A stretch of DNA of 64,000 bases, taken from positions 4,836,001-4,900,000 of the forward strand of contig NZ_JBBODF010000001.1 of NCBI RefSeq assembly GCF_038002825.1. The letters are read 5' to 3'. Under the pieces are notes generated by a model. The model was not told where the DNA came from, made no database searches, and was given only the letters and a program-made list of their open reading frames with translations. The stretch's first letter is position 1. Every line of letters begins with the position of its first letter. The position numbers and the translations under genes were made by a program. This document shows positions 52,576-61,425 of the stretch, piece by piece. Source of the stretch: Paenibacillus sp. FSL H8-0048. GTDB taxonomy: Bacteria > Bacillota > Bacilli > Paenibacillales > Paenibacillaceae.

Positions 52576-53612
52576 TGAGTTCACCGGTCTCGGACGACAA
52601 CAAGCTAAAATTGCATATGCCGAAGAATTTCATCCTGGTGCTGGTGAGCTGCATGGTCCTGCTGGTCCTGTGCATCATTGCCTCACTGGTACTGGGAGCC
52701 CGTCATGTAGGCTGGAATGAGCTGATGGACGGGCTATTCCGTCCAGAGGTGGACAGCTATGGGGCAAACGTGGTGCGCAAGCGGATCTCCCGGACGGTGT
52801 TCAGCCTGATGTGCGGCGGGGCGCTCGGTGTATCGGGAGCCTTGATGCAGTCGGTGACCCGTAACCCGATTGCCGATCCCAGCATCCTCGGGGTGAATAC
52901 AGGGGCCTCTTTGTTCGTGGTCTGCGGAATTGCCTTCCTGAACATAAGCACTGCGGGCCAATATATATGGTTAGCCTTAGCCGGAGCTGCAATTACAGCG
53001 GTATTCGTATTCGGAATCGGCTCGATGGGGCGTGGCGGAGCCACGCCCATTAAGCTCGTTCTGGCGGGTGCTGCGATCAGCGCGGCTCTGTCCTCTCTGG
53101 TTACCGCCATCATGATTCCGCGCGCTTACGTCATGGACCAGTTCCGGTTCTGGCAGGTGGGCAGCGTGGGTGCGGGGACCTGGAGCGGGATTACAACCTT
53201 CCTTCCGTTCCTGCTGATCGGCATGCTGATTGCCTTCCTTACAGCTCCGGCCCTGAATGCGCTGGCCCTGGGCGATGATGTGGCGACCGGCCTCGGGGTC
53301 CGCACAGGAACACTGCGGCTTATCGCCGCACTGGCCGGAGTATTATTATGCGGAGCAGTGACAGCATTGGCCGGACCTATCGGGTTTATCGGCCTCTTGT
53401 CCACTCACGTGATCCGCCTGATCCTCGGCTCGGATCTGCGGTTCGTGATTCCGATGTCAGCGGTCACCGGGGCTATTATCCTTACGGTCTCCGATGTAGG
53501 CGGGCGGCTGATTGGCAGCCCCGGAGAGCTTGAGGTCGGTGTGGTTACAGCCTTTGTAGGGGCACCAATCCTGATTCTATTAGCGATGAAATCGAAAGTG
53601 CGGTCCTTATGA
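52572..53612 (+). CDS. FecCD-family siderophore permease (subunit 1)
   Basis: A 346-residue inner-membrane permease with about ten helices. It has the family signatures RLPR-like region (RKRISRTVFSLMCGGALGVSGALMQSVTRNPIADPSILGVNTGAS) and GPIGFIGLLSTHVIR. With the next gene it forms the heterodimeric channel of a type II ABC importer. Start overlaps the lipoprotein stop by four bases (ATGA). Confidence 0.92.
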   Translation: MMSSPVSDDNKLKLHMPKNFILVLVSCMVLLVLCIIASLVLGARHVGWNELMDGLFRPEVDSYGANVVRKRISRTVFSLMCGGALGVSGALMQSVTRNPIADPSILGVNTGASLFVVCGIAFLNISTAGQYIWLALAGAAITAVFVFGIGSMGRGGATPIKLVLAGAAISAALSSLVTAIMIPRAYVMDQFRFWQVGSVGAGTWSGITTFLPFLLIGMLIAFLTAPALNALALGDDVATGLGVRTGTLRLIAALAGVLLCGAVTALAGPIGFIGLLSTHVIRLILGSDLRFVIPMSAVTGAIILTVSDVGGRLIGSPGELEVGVVTAFVGAPILILLAMKSKVRSL

Positions 53613-54640
53613 GAAATGAAACGATTGAATTCATTATGGCGGGCAGACGCCGGAGACACCGCAGGGGTCTGATCGTTACCAGCCTGCTTGCCGTACTTGC
53701 CTGTGTACTGTGCTGCGCGATGCTTCTGCTCGGGAATACCATCTATCCGGTTGCCGAGGTCTTCCGCGCACTCTCCGGCGAAGAGCTGAAGGGTGTTTCC
53801 TTCGCCGTGAATATTATCCGGCTGCCGCGGATGCTGGCGGGCCTGTTTGCCGGATTCGCCTTCGGCATGGCCGGGTACACCTTCCAGACGATGCTGCGCA
53901 ATCCGCTGGCGAACCCGAATGTCATTGGCATTACCTCCGGATCAAGTGCGGCGGCGGTATACTGCATCGTGATCCTGCAAGCCAGTGGAGCTGTAGTCTC
54001 TGTTGCTTCGGTAATCGCAGGCCTTGCTACCGTGCTGCTGATCTACGTGCTCTCCAGGGGAAGAACCTTCTCCATCGGGCGGTTAATTCTGATTGGGATC
54101 GGCCTTCAGGCGATGCTGGACGCCGTGATCTCCTATCTGCTGCTGATCGGCTCCGAGAAGGACATCCCTTCAGCAGTCCGCTGGCTGACCGGCAGTCTCA
54201 ACGGCTCACAGCTGCGCGAGCTTCCGCCGCTGATAATCATCGTGCTGATCTGTTCGCCAATCATTATCCTGCTGGGCAAGCATCTGAGTATTCTGGAGCT
54301 GGGGGAGCAGTCGGCTACCTCGCTTGGAGTCCGCACAGACCGGACCCGAATTGCACTGATTGTCAGCTCTGTCTGCATGGTGGCGATGGCTACGGCTACT
54401 ACCGGACCGATTGCGTTTGTCTCTTTCCTGTCAGGGCCGATTGCCAAAAGACTGGTGGGTACAGGTGCCTCCAGCATCATCCCCGCAGGTCTGGTCGGCG
54501 TGAATCTGGTCCTGGCGTCCGATCTGATTGGACAATTTGCTTTTGAGTACAGATTCCCTGTAGGCATCATTACCGGATTACTCGGAGCGCCTTATCTGAT
54601 CTTCCTGTTAATCCGCATGAATCGAAAGGGAGAATTATAA
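53609..54640 (+). CDS. FecCD-family siderophore permease (subunit 2)
   Basis: A 343-residue partner permease. The signature IIRLPRMLAGLFAGFAFGMAGYTFQTMLRNPLANPNVIGITSGSSAAA and GPIAFVSFLSGPIAKRLVG are present, with ten predicted helices. It overlaps the previous stop by four bases (ATGA) and the ATPase start by one base, so the operon is tightly coupled. Confidence 0.92.
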   Translation: MRNETIEFIMAGRRRRHRRGLIVTSLLAVLACVLCCAMLLLGNTIYPVAEVFRALSGEELKGVSFAVNIIRLPRMLAGLFAGFAFGMAGYTFQTMLRNPLANPNVIGITSGSSAAAVYCIVILQASGAVVSVASVIAGLATVLLIYVLSRGRTFSIGRLILIGIGLQAMLDAVISYLLLIGSEKDIPSAVRWLTGSLNGSQLRELPPLIIIVLICSPIIILLGKHLSILELGEQSATSLGVRTDRTRIALIVSSVCMVAMATATTGPIAFVSFLSGPIAKRLVGTGASSIIPAGLVGVNLVLASDLIGQFAFEYRFPVGIITGLLGAPYLIFLLIRMNRKGEL

Positions 54641-55458
54641 TGAACAAGGCACATGTGTTTGGAGCTGAGCAGTTGATAGCGGGCTATGAGAATAAGACGA
54701 TTATTCACGGGATAGACCTGGTGATCCCGGATCATCAGATCAGCGTGATTATCGGCTCCAACGGCTGCGGAAAGTCCACCCTGCTCAAAACCATGGCCAG
54801 GCTGATCAAGCATACAGCAGGCCAGGTGACGCTGGACGGCAAGCCGATCTCGCAGATTCCGGCCAAAGCATTGGCCCGGGTCATCGGGCTGCTGCCGCAA
54901 TCCCCGATTGTCCCGGAAGGGATATCGGTTGCCGATCTGGTGGGGCGCGGCAGGTTCCCGCACCAGTCCTTGCTTGGGGGCTGGTCCCGGAAGGATTACG
55001 AGGCCGTGGCCGAAGCGATGGAGATTATGAATATCACCGAATTCGCTAACCGTAATATCGATGAGCTGTCCGGCGGCCAGCAGCAGCGGGTCTGGATTGC
55101 GATGGCCCTGGCCCAGCAGACCGATATCCTGTTCCTGGATGAGCCGACGACCTTCCTGGATATCACCTATCAGGTGGAGATCCTGGACCTGCTCACCGAT
55201 CTGAACCGCAAGCACGGAACCACCATCGTCATGGTGCTGCATGATATCAACCTGTCCGCCCGGTATGCCGACCACATCTTTGCGCTGCATTCCGGCAGGC
55301 TGGTTGCCGAGGGCCCGCCAGCAGAGGTCATCACAAGCGGGCGGGTCAAAGAGATCTTCGGACTGGATAGTATGGTCATTCCTGATCCGGTCTCCGGTTC
55401 CCCGCTGGTCGTGCCTAGAGGGCGTTATCATAACAGGCAGGAGAATACGCTAGAGTAA
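54640..55458 (+). CDS. Siderophore ABC transporter ATPase (FecE/FhuC type)
   Basis: A 272-residue ATPase. Walker A is IGSNGCGKST, signature LSGGQQQRVWIAMALAQ, Walker B ILFLDEPTTFLD, H-loop VLHDINLSARY. It powers uptake by the two preceding permeases under Fur control. The start follows GGGAGAA. Confidence 0.94.
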   Translation: MNKAHVFGAEQLIAGYENKTIIHGIDLVIPDHQISVIIGSNGCGKSTLLKTMARLIKHTAGQVTLDGKPISQIPAKALARVIGLLPQSPIVPEGISVADLVGRGRFPHQSLLGGWSRKDYEAVAEAMEIMNITEFANRNIDELSGGQQQRVWIAMALAQQTDILFLDEPTTFLDITYQVEILDLLTDLNRKHGTTIVMVLHDINLSARYADHIFALHSGRLVAEGPPAEVITSGRVKEIFGLDSMVIPDPVSGSPLVVPRGRYHNRQENTLE

Positions 55459-55500
55459 GGATTGGGGCATTACATTCCTGGAAACTCTGCATCGCATATG

Positions 55501-55537
55501 AGACTGTCCGACCGGTCCAACCGGAGGACAGTCTTTT
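55501..55537 (+). terminator. Terminator of the siderophore operon
   Basis: Stem AGACTGTCC/GGACAGTCT followed by TTTT. Confidence 0.85.
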
Positions 55538-55642
55538 GGCGTACCTGTATGTAAGTTATATTTGTCGTATGGGAGCGGTTCCCGTATCATGTACACTAAT
55601 TAGGCAACAGATATCCAAATCTGAATTATCGCAGGTGATCCT

Positions 55643-56116
55643 ATCCGAATTTCCATCGAACATATCAGCAGGGAGCAGCAAGAGGAAATCATCATCAGAT
55701 GCTATGAAGCAACTGAAGAGATCAGTCAGATTGTACATAAGCTTAAGGCAGAGACTCTGGTCCTCCTGGGGGTACAGGAAGAGCGGGTCAGCCGCATCAA
55801 GCTCAGTGATGTCTATTACTTCGAAGCCGTGGACGGTAAGGTATTCGTCTACAGCGAGAACCAGGTATATGAAGTAAAGCAGAAGCTGTATGAGCTGGAG
55901 GAGCTGTGCCGGGACAAGAACTGTTTTCGCGCCTCCAAATCCACGATTCTGAATATCGCCAAGATCGAGAGCGTGCGTCCGTCCCTCAGCGGCAGGTTCA
56001 CAGCATTGCTTGATAATGGGGAGCGTGTAGTCATTTCAAGACAGTATGTGCCCGTACTGAAACAAAGACTTGGATTTTATCCCGCCTGTTCTATTCCCGC
56101 AGTACCGTGCACCTGA
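55643..56116 (+). CDS. LytTR-type DNA-binding regulator, non-canonical start
   Basis: A LytTR-domain regulator of about 157 residues, like the small YdfG-type proteins. The LytTR core runs from RIKLSDVYYFEAVDGKVFVY through CFRASKSTILNIAKIESVRPS to SGRFTALLDNGERVVISRQY. The frame is open from a TGA at 55622, yet has no ATG, GTG or TTG before GTG 55829, which would remove the first strands. ATC at 55643 or ATT at 55649 follows AGGTGA. The C-terminal tail YPACSIPAVPCT is out-of-frame translation of the next gene, an apparent deletion joint. The DUF3021 partner is missing. Confidence 0.68.
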   Translation: MRISIEHISREQQEEIIIRCYEATEEISQIVHKLKAETLVLLGVQEERVSRIKLSDVYYFEAVDGKVFVYSENQVYEVKQKLYELEELCRDKNCFRASKSTILNIAKIESVRPSLSGRFTALLDNGERVVISRQYVPVLKQRLGFYPACSIPAVPCT

Positions 56117-57068
56117 AGTGACCGGGAAATATGAAGTCAGAACGGCTGTCTACACCTATACAGACCCTACCCGGGTGGAGGAGTTTACAGATACGGGGGA
56201 GCGCCGGAGGGTGAATGTGAAATTCTGGTATCCGGGTAATGCGGAGGGCAAGTATCCGCTGATCATCTTTTCTCATGGAGCCTTCGGGATCAGGGAGAGC
56301 AACGCTTCAACCTTCACGGAGCTGGCCAGCCACGGGTATGTCGTGGTATCCCTCGATCATCCTTACCATTCTTTTTATACACAGGGTGTGGACGGTAAGA
56401 TCACTATGATTAATGCAGCGTATATGGGGGAGGTCAACGATTCCAATAAGGACGGAGTGTACAACGTAGAAGAGCTATACGGTCTTACGCGTAAATGGAT
56501 GAAGCTGCGCACCGGAGATATGAATCTGGTAATCGACACGATTCTGGACAAAGCGGCAAGTGACCAGGACCCCGTGTACCAACGGATTGATACGGAGCAC
56601 ATTGGTGTAATCGGCCACTCCATGGGTGGTGCGGCAAGCGTCGCGCTTGGCCGGGAGCGCAGCGATGTGGATGCTGCCGTGAATCTGGATGCCCCGTTCT
56701 TCACAGAACTGGTATATGACCGGAAGATCAATGATCTGGCTGCCAAAAATGAGCCCTACCGCATACCGCTGCTGAACATATACACCGACGATGTGTGGAG
56801 ACAGCTCGGGAAGAACTCGGCTTACGCAGCGAATAACAAAGCGAATCCGAACTTCAAGGGCGCGTATACCGTTCATTTTCAGGGAGCCAAGCACTTGAGC
56901 CTGACCGATCTGCCGCTGTTCTCCCCCATCCTTGCGAATATGCTGCAGCGCGGGCAGGCGGATATCAATAAGTATTACTGTATTGAGACCATGAACAGGC
57001 TGATTCTTGAATTCTACGACTATACGTTAAAAGGCACCGGGCCGTTTGCGCCGCAGGCGGTGTATTAA
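56070..57068 (+). CDS. PAF-acetylhydrolase-like alpha/beta hydrolase, apparently 5'-truncated
   Basis: A 332-residue alpha/beta hydrolase. It contains RRVNVKFWYPGN, LIIFSHGAFGIRESN (oxyanion loop), GVIGHSMGGAASVAL (nucleophile Ser), a likely acid in NIYTDDV and His in KHLSLTDLP. Relatives begin with membrane or signal helices before the ...LLFPQY motif, and here that part is absent: the frame begins at TTG directly in VLFPQYRAPE with no ribosome site. It overlaps LytTR by 47 bases. It may be untranslated, mislocalised, or made by coupling. Confidence 0.68.
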   Translation: MDFIPPVLFPQYRAPEVTGKYEVRTAVYTYTDPTRVEEFTDTGERRRVNVKFWYPGNAEGKYPLIIFSHGAFGIRESNASTFTELASHGYVVVSLDHPYHSFYTQGVDGKITMINAAYMGEVNDSNKDGVYNVEELYGLTRKWMKLRTGDMNLVIDTILDKAASDQDPVYQRIDTEHIGVIGHSMGGAASVALGRERSDVDAAVNLDAPFFTELVYDRKINDLAAKNEPYRIPLLNIYTDDVWRQLGKNSAYAANNKANPNFKGAYTVHFQGAKHLSLTDLPLFSPILANMLQRGQADINKYYCIETMNRLILEFYDYTLKGTGPFAPQAVY

Positions 57069-57085
57069 GGGGGCAAAACTGACTG

Positions 57086-58189
57086 CTACATATCCAAGAC
57101 AGATGACTGAACCAGTTCCGCTATCCCTTCCTCTAACCCCGTCACACCCTCATCCTCCAGCCACTCCAGCGGGACGAGCAGATAATGGCTGGAGCTGCTC
57201 TTGAGGTAGCTGTAGACGATCTGTGCCTCATCGATCTTGTGGCGGCTTATCTCTTCCGTAGCGGCGGTCTGGCTGCTGCTGCGGAAGACCTCCCGGGCGG
57301 ATGCCGCGATCATCCCGGTAAGCTGCCCTTCGTTCAGCGCGTCTCTTGCCAGCAGAGTACGGTAGAGAATCACGCTGCCCTTAATCAGGATCAGCTTATG
57401 GGACTGTTCGTCCACCGGCTCCAGCACGATAATATTCTTGTTCGCTCCGGTAAATTCAATCACCTGCTCCTTCTGCAGCAGCGAATGGACGGCCCCCAGA
57501 TAATCGCGGAATTTGGCGGCGGTCTCGAAGTCGAACCGCAGCGCAGCGTCCTCCATCCGGGCTTCCAGTCCGGCTACAATTCCGCTGCCCTTGCCTTCCA
57601 GCAAGCAGATCATCTCGTCTATGACGGCTTCATACTGCGCCACAGCTGCCTCCCCGCCTCCGCACATGCCGATACATAAGCCCAGCGAATGGTTCAGGCA
57701 GCGGGAGCTGCGGGCATGGGGACTGCTGCATAGAATGCGCTGTGATTCCTTGATGCCCAGCACCGCTCTCTCCACAGTACTCCGGCTGGTATAAGGGCCA
57801 TACACGAGGCTGCCCGCCTCTGTACTTGGCTCGTAGCCTATCTCAATCTGCCGGTAAGGCGCCTTGTCCACGATGGAAATATAGCTGTAGGCGAGCGGAT
57901 TCTTCATTTTGCGGTTATACATCGGCTTGATCTCTTTGATCAGCTGGCATTCCAGCATGAAGGCCTCCAGCTCTGTATCGGTCAGCCGGTAGTCCAGATC
58001 GCGGATATGCTTAACCAGCTGCTTCACCTTGGGCGAATGCCCCTTATTATTATAAAAATAAGACTGGACCCGCTTCCTCAGCTGCTTCGCCTTGCCGACA
58101 TAAATCACATGACCCAGGCCGTCCTTCATCAGGTATACGCCAGGCGTCAAGGGCAGTCCGGCGACTTTGTCTATTAACTGTGCGGACAT
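57086..58189 (-). CDS. Short UvrC-like GIY-YIG nuclease
   Basis: A 367-residue protein with an N-terminal GIY-YIG nuclease domain (residues 10-95: GVYLMKDGLGHVIYVGKAKQLRKRVQSYF, with the catalytic Glu in ELEAFMLECQLIKEIKP) and a UVR/UvrB-binding motif (about 215-250: LEARMEDAALRFDFETAAKFRDY). It lacks the RNase-H-like endonuclease and helix-hairpin-helix domains of UvrC, so it could make only the 3' nick, as Cho does, or act on its own. GGAGGCGG lies seven bases before the ATG. Confidence 0.82.
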   Translation of the reverse strand: MSAQLIDKVAGLPLTPGVYLMKDGLGHVIYVGKAKQLRKRVQSYFYNNKGHSPKVKQLVKHIRDLDYRLTDTELEAFMLECQLIKEIKPMYNRKMKNPLAYSYISIVDKAPYRQIEIGYEPSTEAGSLVYGPYTSRSTVERAVLGIKESQRILCSSPHARSSRCLNHSLGLCIGMCGGGEAAVAQYEAVIDEMICLLEGKGSGIVAGLEARMEDAALRFDFETAAKFRDYLGAVHSLLQKEQVIEFTGANKNIIVLEPVDEQSHKLILIKGSVILYRTLLARDALNEGQLTGMIAASAREVFRSSSQTAATEEISRHKIDEAQIVYSYLKSSSSHYLLVPLEWLEDEGVTGLEEGIAELVQSSVLDM

Positions 58190-58395
58190 GGCAGCCGCCT
58201 CCGTTCGTCAGTTTCTTCCGTATCCTTCAAGTATAGACCATGCCGCCTCCACCTGCGACAGGAAAAGCTCTTCCCGGTCCTCCGGCGGAAGGCGGTGTGA
58301 CATAATCCACAATGTCTCCCGGCCAAACCCTCTATCATTAACGACATGAACCATAGGCATGAGCGTATGCGATCAAGTAAGCTGGGGGGCTGCTG

Positions 58396-59217
58396 ATGAA
58401 GTATTCGATCGGTGAATTTGCGTCTATTCTTGGAGTGACGGCAGATACACTGCGCTTATATGAGAAACATGATATTGTCCGGCCGATGAAGGATCATCAT
58501 AATAACTACAGGTATTTCAACGATCTGGATGCACGGAATCTATTGACGAGCAGATGGTACCGGAGCATGCAGATTCCGCTTCAGGATGTAGCCGGGCTGA
58601 TTAAGGACGCGCCGTGTGAGCAAGTGATGGGGTCAATTGCCGCTGCGGGTATGCAGCTGGAGGAGGAGATCCGGCGCAGCACACTGCTGCTCGGCAAGAT
58701 TCAGGAGATTCAGGCGGAGCTGGCGCAGGTCAGCGCATCCCTATATACATGCAAGATGAAGCAGGTGCCGGGCATGTACCGGATTCAGCAGACGAACAAG
58801 AATCATTTGCTGCAAAAGGAGGAGCTTAAAGACACCGTCCAGGCGTGGATGGAGCTGCTGCCGTTCACCTTCTACTCCTTCCGGGTTGGGAATAAGGCAA
58901 GCGAATGTGTCTGTGGATTAGGGCAGCTGGAGTATAGCTGGGGACTTGGCCTGCTTGCGGAGGATCAGGTGAAGCTCGGGGTCTGCTTGAATGATGGCGT
59001 GGAGTATTTGGAGCCTGCGGTCTGCATCTCTGCTGTCATTGTCAGCGGCCAGGAGGATTACCTGGAGCGGGATGCCTTCGGGTTCATGCTGGACTACGTG
59101 CAGGCGCAGAATTATAAGATTAGCGGGGACATCAGCGGTAAAATTCTGTTCACCGAGCGCACGGGTAACGGCAGCAAAACGTATCTGGAGATTAATATTC
59201 CGGTAGAAACGGAATAG
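58396..59217 (+). CDS. MerR-family activator with effector-binding domain
   Basis: A 273-residue regulator. The winged HTH (residues 1-70: YSIGEFASILGVTADTLRLYEKHDIVRP) is followed by a dimerisation coiled coil (about 75-125) and a C-terminal GyrI-like domain. It should bind the perfect palindrome at 59260 inside the promoter of the next gene and activate it by untwisting the 19-bp spacer. The C-terminal domain contains Cys residues (ASECVCGL, PAVCISAV) that could sense redox or metals. Confidence 0.88.
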   Translation: MKYSIGEFASILGVTADTLRLYEKHDIVRPMKDHHNNYRYFNDLDARNLLTSRWYRSMQIPLQDVAGLIKDAPCEQVMGSIAAAGMQLEEEIRRSTLLLGKIQEIQAELAQVSASLYTCKMKQVPGMYRIQQTNKNHLLQKEELKDTVQAWMELLPFTFYSFRVGNKASECVCGLGQLEYSWGLGLLAEDQVKLGVCLNDGVEYLEPAVCISAVIVSGQEDYLERDAFGFMLDYVQAQNYKISGDISGKILFTERTGNGSKTYLEINIPVETE

Positions 59218-59256
59218 CATCTGCTCCACTTTGAGAAAAATTTCACATAATGTTCA

Positions 59257-59287
59257 TTGACCTTGGTACAGTACCAAGGTTTACACT
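59257..59287 (+). promoter_or_regulatory. MerR-type promoter with 19-bp spacer
   Basis: TTGACC (59257-59262) and TACACT (59282-59287) with a 19-bp spacer, holding a perfect 21-base palindrome (arms ACCTTGGTAC and GTACCAAGGT around A, 59260-59280). Confidence 0.9.
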
Positions 59288-59357
59288 TTGTGCGGTAGTC
59301 AGCAGTCCTATTAGAGAGAGAAAAGGGGCTGCATTAACCGCACAGGGGGAGAAATGG

Positions 59358-61349
59358 ATGCGTAAGCAAGCAACAAAACAGGTTTTTCTATTCACTGTAT
59401 GTCTGGTATTGGTCCTGTCGCTCCTAAGCGGCTGCAGCGGTAACAATTCCGCCGCACCGGCAGCTTCAGAGCAGCCGTCCGCTTCACCGCAGGCGTCACA
59501 GCCAGCGGATACAAGTGCTGTACCGGCAGGCTTCAAAGCGGGAACCTATAAAGCAGAGGCTGAAGGCAAGGACGGCAAGATTCAGGTTGAGGTCACTCTT
59601 GACGATAAGTCGGTCATTACCGGAATCAATGTGGTCAGCCAGAATGAAACCGCCGGAATCGGAGTAGAGGCGATCAACAAGGTCAAGGAGGAGATTCTAT
59701 CCGGCCAGACCCTGAATATTGATGCTGTTAGCGGGGCGTCCGAGTCCAGCAAGGCGATTCTGACCGCTGTGGAGGATGCGCTTAAGCAGGCGGGCGGCAA
59801 TGTGGAGGCTTTTAAAACGAAGGCTGTAGTGAAATCGGGAGAAGGCAAGACCGAGCAGCTGTCGGCAGATGTTGTCGTTGTGGGAGCAGGTGCTTCGGGT
59901 GTATCAGCAGCGGTATCAGCGGCGGATAAGGGCGCGAAGGTCATTCTGATCGAGAAAACAGCGACGATCGGCGGCGCGAGCAACCTGTCTTGGGCGGGCA
60001 AATTCTACAACTCCTCTGCCGCGCTAAGCAGCGGGCTGAAAGTAGAAGTCGAGAAGGAGATTGCTGACTGGATCGTGAACAATCACTGGCGCGTGGATGC
60101 TGCGGCAATCCGCCAGTACGTCACGAAGTCGGGCGAGACCTATGACTGGCTGACCGGCAAGGGTTACACCACGACCTTCCTGAACTTCGCCGGGGAACAG
60201 CTCCATATGCTGCCCCCTTTTGAGACCCGCCAGGAGCTGCTGCGCAAGATGCTTGCAGCATCCGTAGAGAAGGGCGGCGGACAGGTGATCACGGAGGCCA
60301 TCGCCCAGAAGCTGATGACTGGCGCTAATGGAGAGGTTACCGGAGTCGTGGCCAAGAAGTCTGACGGAACAACCCTGGAGATTGCAGGAGCGAGCGTTGT
60401 GATGGCTACCGGAGGATATGCCGGAAACAAAGAGATGGTTAAGGAAGCTTTTGGCTTCGAAGGCGTGAACGGCGGGCTTGGGCAGAACATCGGCGAAGGG
60501 CTCAAGATGTCCTGGGAGATCGGCGCGAAGGTGCCGGACAACTTCGGCGGGCAGATGCTGCACCAGACGCTGGCGAGAGCTACAGACAAGCTGAAGACGG
60601 AGTACGAGCCGTTTGAAGCGAGCTATCCGATGATGCTGTCTTACCTGCCGACCCTGATGAATGTCGGCCCTTCGGGCGCGAGATTCAGAGATGAGGCGGC
60701 GACGCTTACAGCGGTTGCGGCAGCGAATACCAGTGCTTTTAACGGAGCATATCATCTGGTTATTGTCTCGCAGGCGCAGCTGGATGCGCTTAAGACGAAG
60801 GGAATGAAGGGGCTTCAGGCGCCTAAGCTGCCGGGTATGCCGCCGGAATTCTATGCCTCCTATAAAGACAAGTTCACACTGGACCAGCCTTGGAAGGATG
60901 CGGATAAAGTCTTCGAATCCATGGTAGCCAGCGGCGACGGCTTCAAGGGCAATACGCTGGAAGAGCTGGCGAAGAATGCAGGGATGGACCCTGAAGTGTT
61001 CACCGCTGATTTCAAGCTCTATGAGGAAGCAGCGAAGACAGGCACCGATACGGAGTTCGGCAAGGCGAAGGAATATCTGGTTCCGATGGGTAGCAGCGGA
61101 CCATATTACGCCGTTATAGCCGAGATTAACAACCTCTGTTCAGTAGGCGGTCTGCTGGTCAATACCAAGTTCCAGGTGCTGAATGATAAGCGTCTGCCGG
61201 TCAAAGGGCTGTATGCCGTGGGTGTAGAGTCTGAAGGGGTGTTATTCAATGATACCTATGTAGGCAACGGCGTTGGACTGGGTTACTCCTTCACCTCCGG
61301 GCGGCTCGGCGGCGAGGATGCGGCTGCGGGCGCATTGGCTAGGGAATAG
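59358..61349 (+). CDS. FMN-binding, FAD-dependent lipoprotein reductase
   Basis: A 663-residue extracytoplasmic flavoprotein. Lipobox LLSGC, then an FMN_bind domain (about 55-130) whose DAVSGASESS holds the site where FMN would be attached to Ser/Thr. Then comes a FAD-binding fumarate reductase/succinate dehydrogenase-type domain (VVVVGAGASGVSAAVSAAD, ending VGNGVGLGYSFTSGRLGGEDAA). It likely reduces an extracellular organic acceptor, as do urocanate or fumarate reductases. AGGGGGA ribosome site. Target of the MerR upstream. Confidence 0.85.
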   Translation: MRKQATKQVFLFTVCLVLVLSLLSGCSGNNSAAPAASEQPSASPQASQPADTSAVPAGFKAGTYKAEAEGKDGKIQVEVTLDDKSVITGINVVSQNETAGIGVEAINKVKEEILSGQTLNIDAVSGASESSKAILTAVEDALKQAGGNVEAFKTKAVVKSGEGKTEQLSADVVVVGAGASGVSAAVSAADKGAKVILIEKTATIGGASNLSWAGKFYNSSAALSSGLKVEVEKEIADWIVNNHWRVDAAAIRQYVTKSGETYDWLTGKGYTTTFLNFAGEQLHMLPPFETRQELLRKMLAASVEKGGGQVITEAIAQKLMTGANGEVTGVVAKKSDGTTLEIAGASVVMATGGYAGNKEMVKEAFGFEGVNGGLGQNIGEGLKMSWEIGAKVPDNFGGQMLHQTLARATDKLKTEYEPFEASYPMMLSYLPTLMNVGPSGARFRDEAATLTAVAAANTSAFNGAYHLVIVSQAQLDALKTKGMKGLQAPKLPGMPPEFYASYKDKFTLDQPWKDADKVFESMVASGDGFKGNTLEELAKNAGMDPEVFTADFKLYEEAAKTGTDTEFGKAKEYLVPMGSSGPYYAVIAEINNLCSVGGLLVNTKFQVLNDKRLPVKGLYAVGVESEGVLFNDTYVGNGVGLGYSFTSGRLGGEDAAAGALARE

Positions 61350-61425
61350 CCCTTTATAAGTAATTTTCCTCTTTTTGCCGATAAAGAGTTGTCCTGAACT
61401 TTACGCGCGAGAAGAGGAACGTTCG

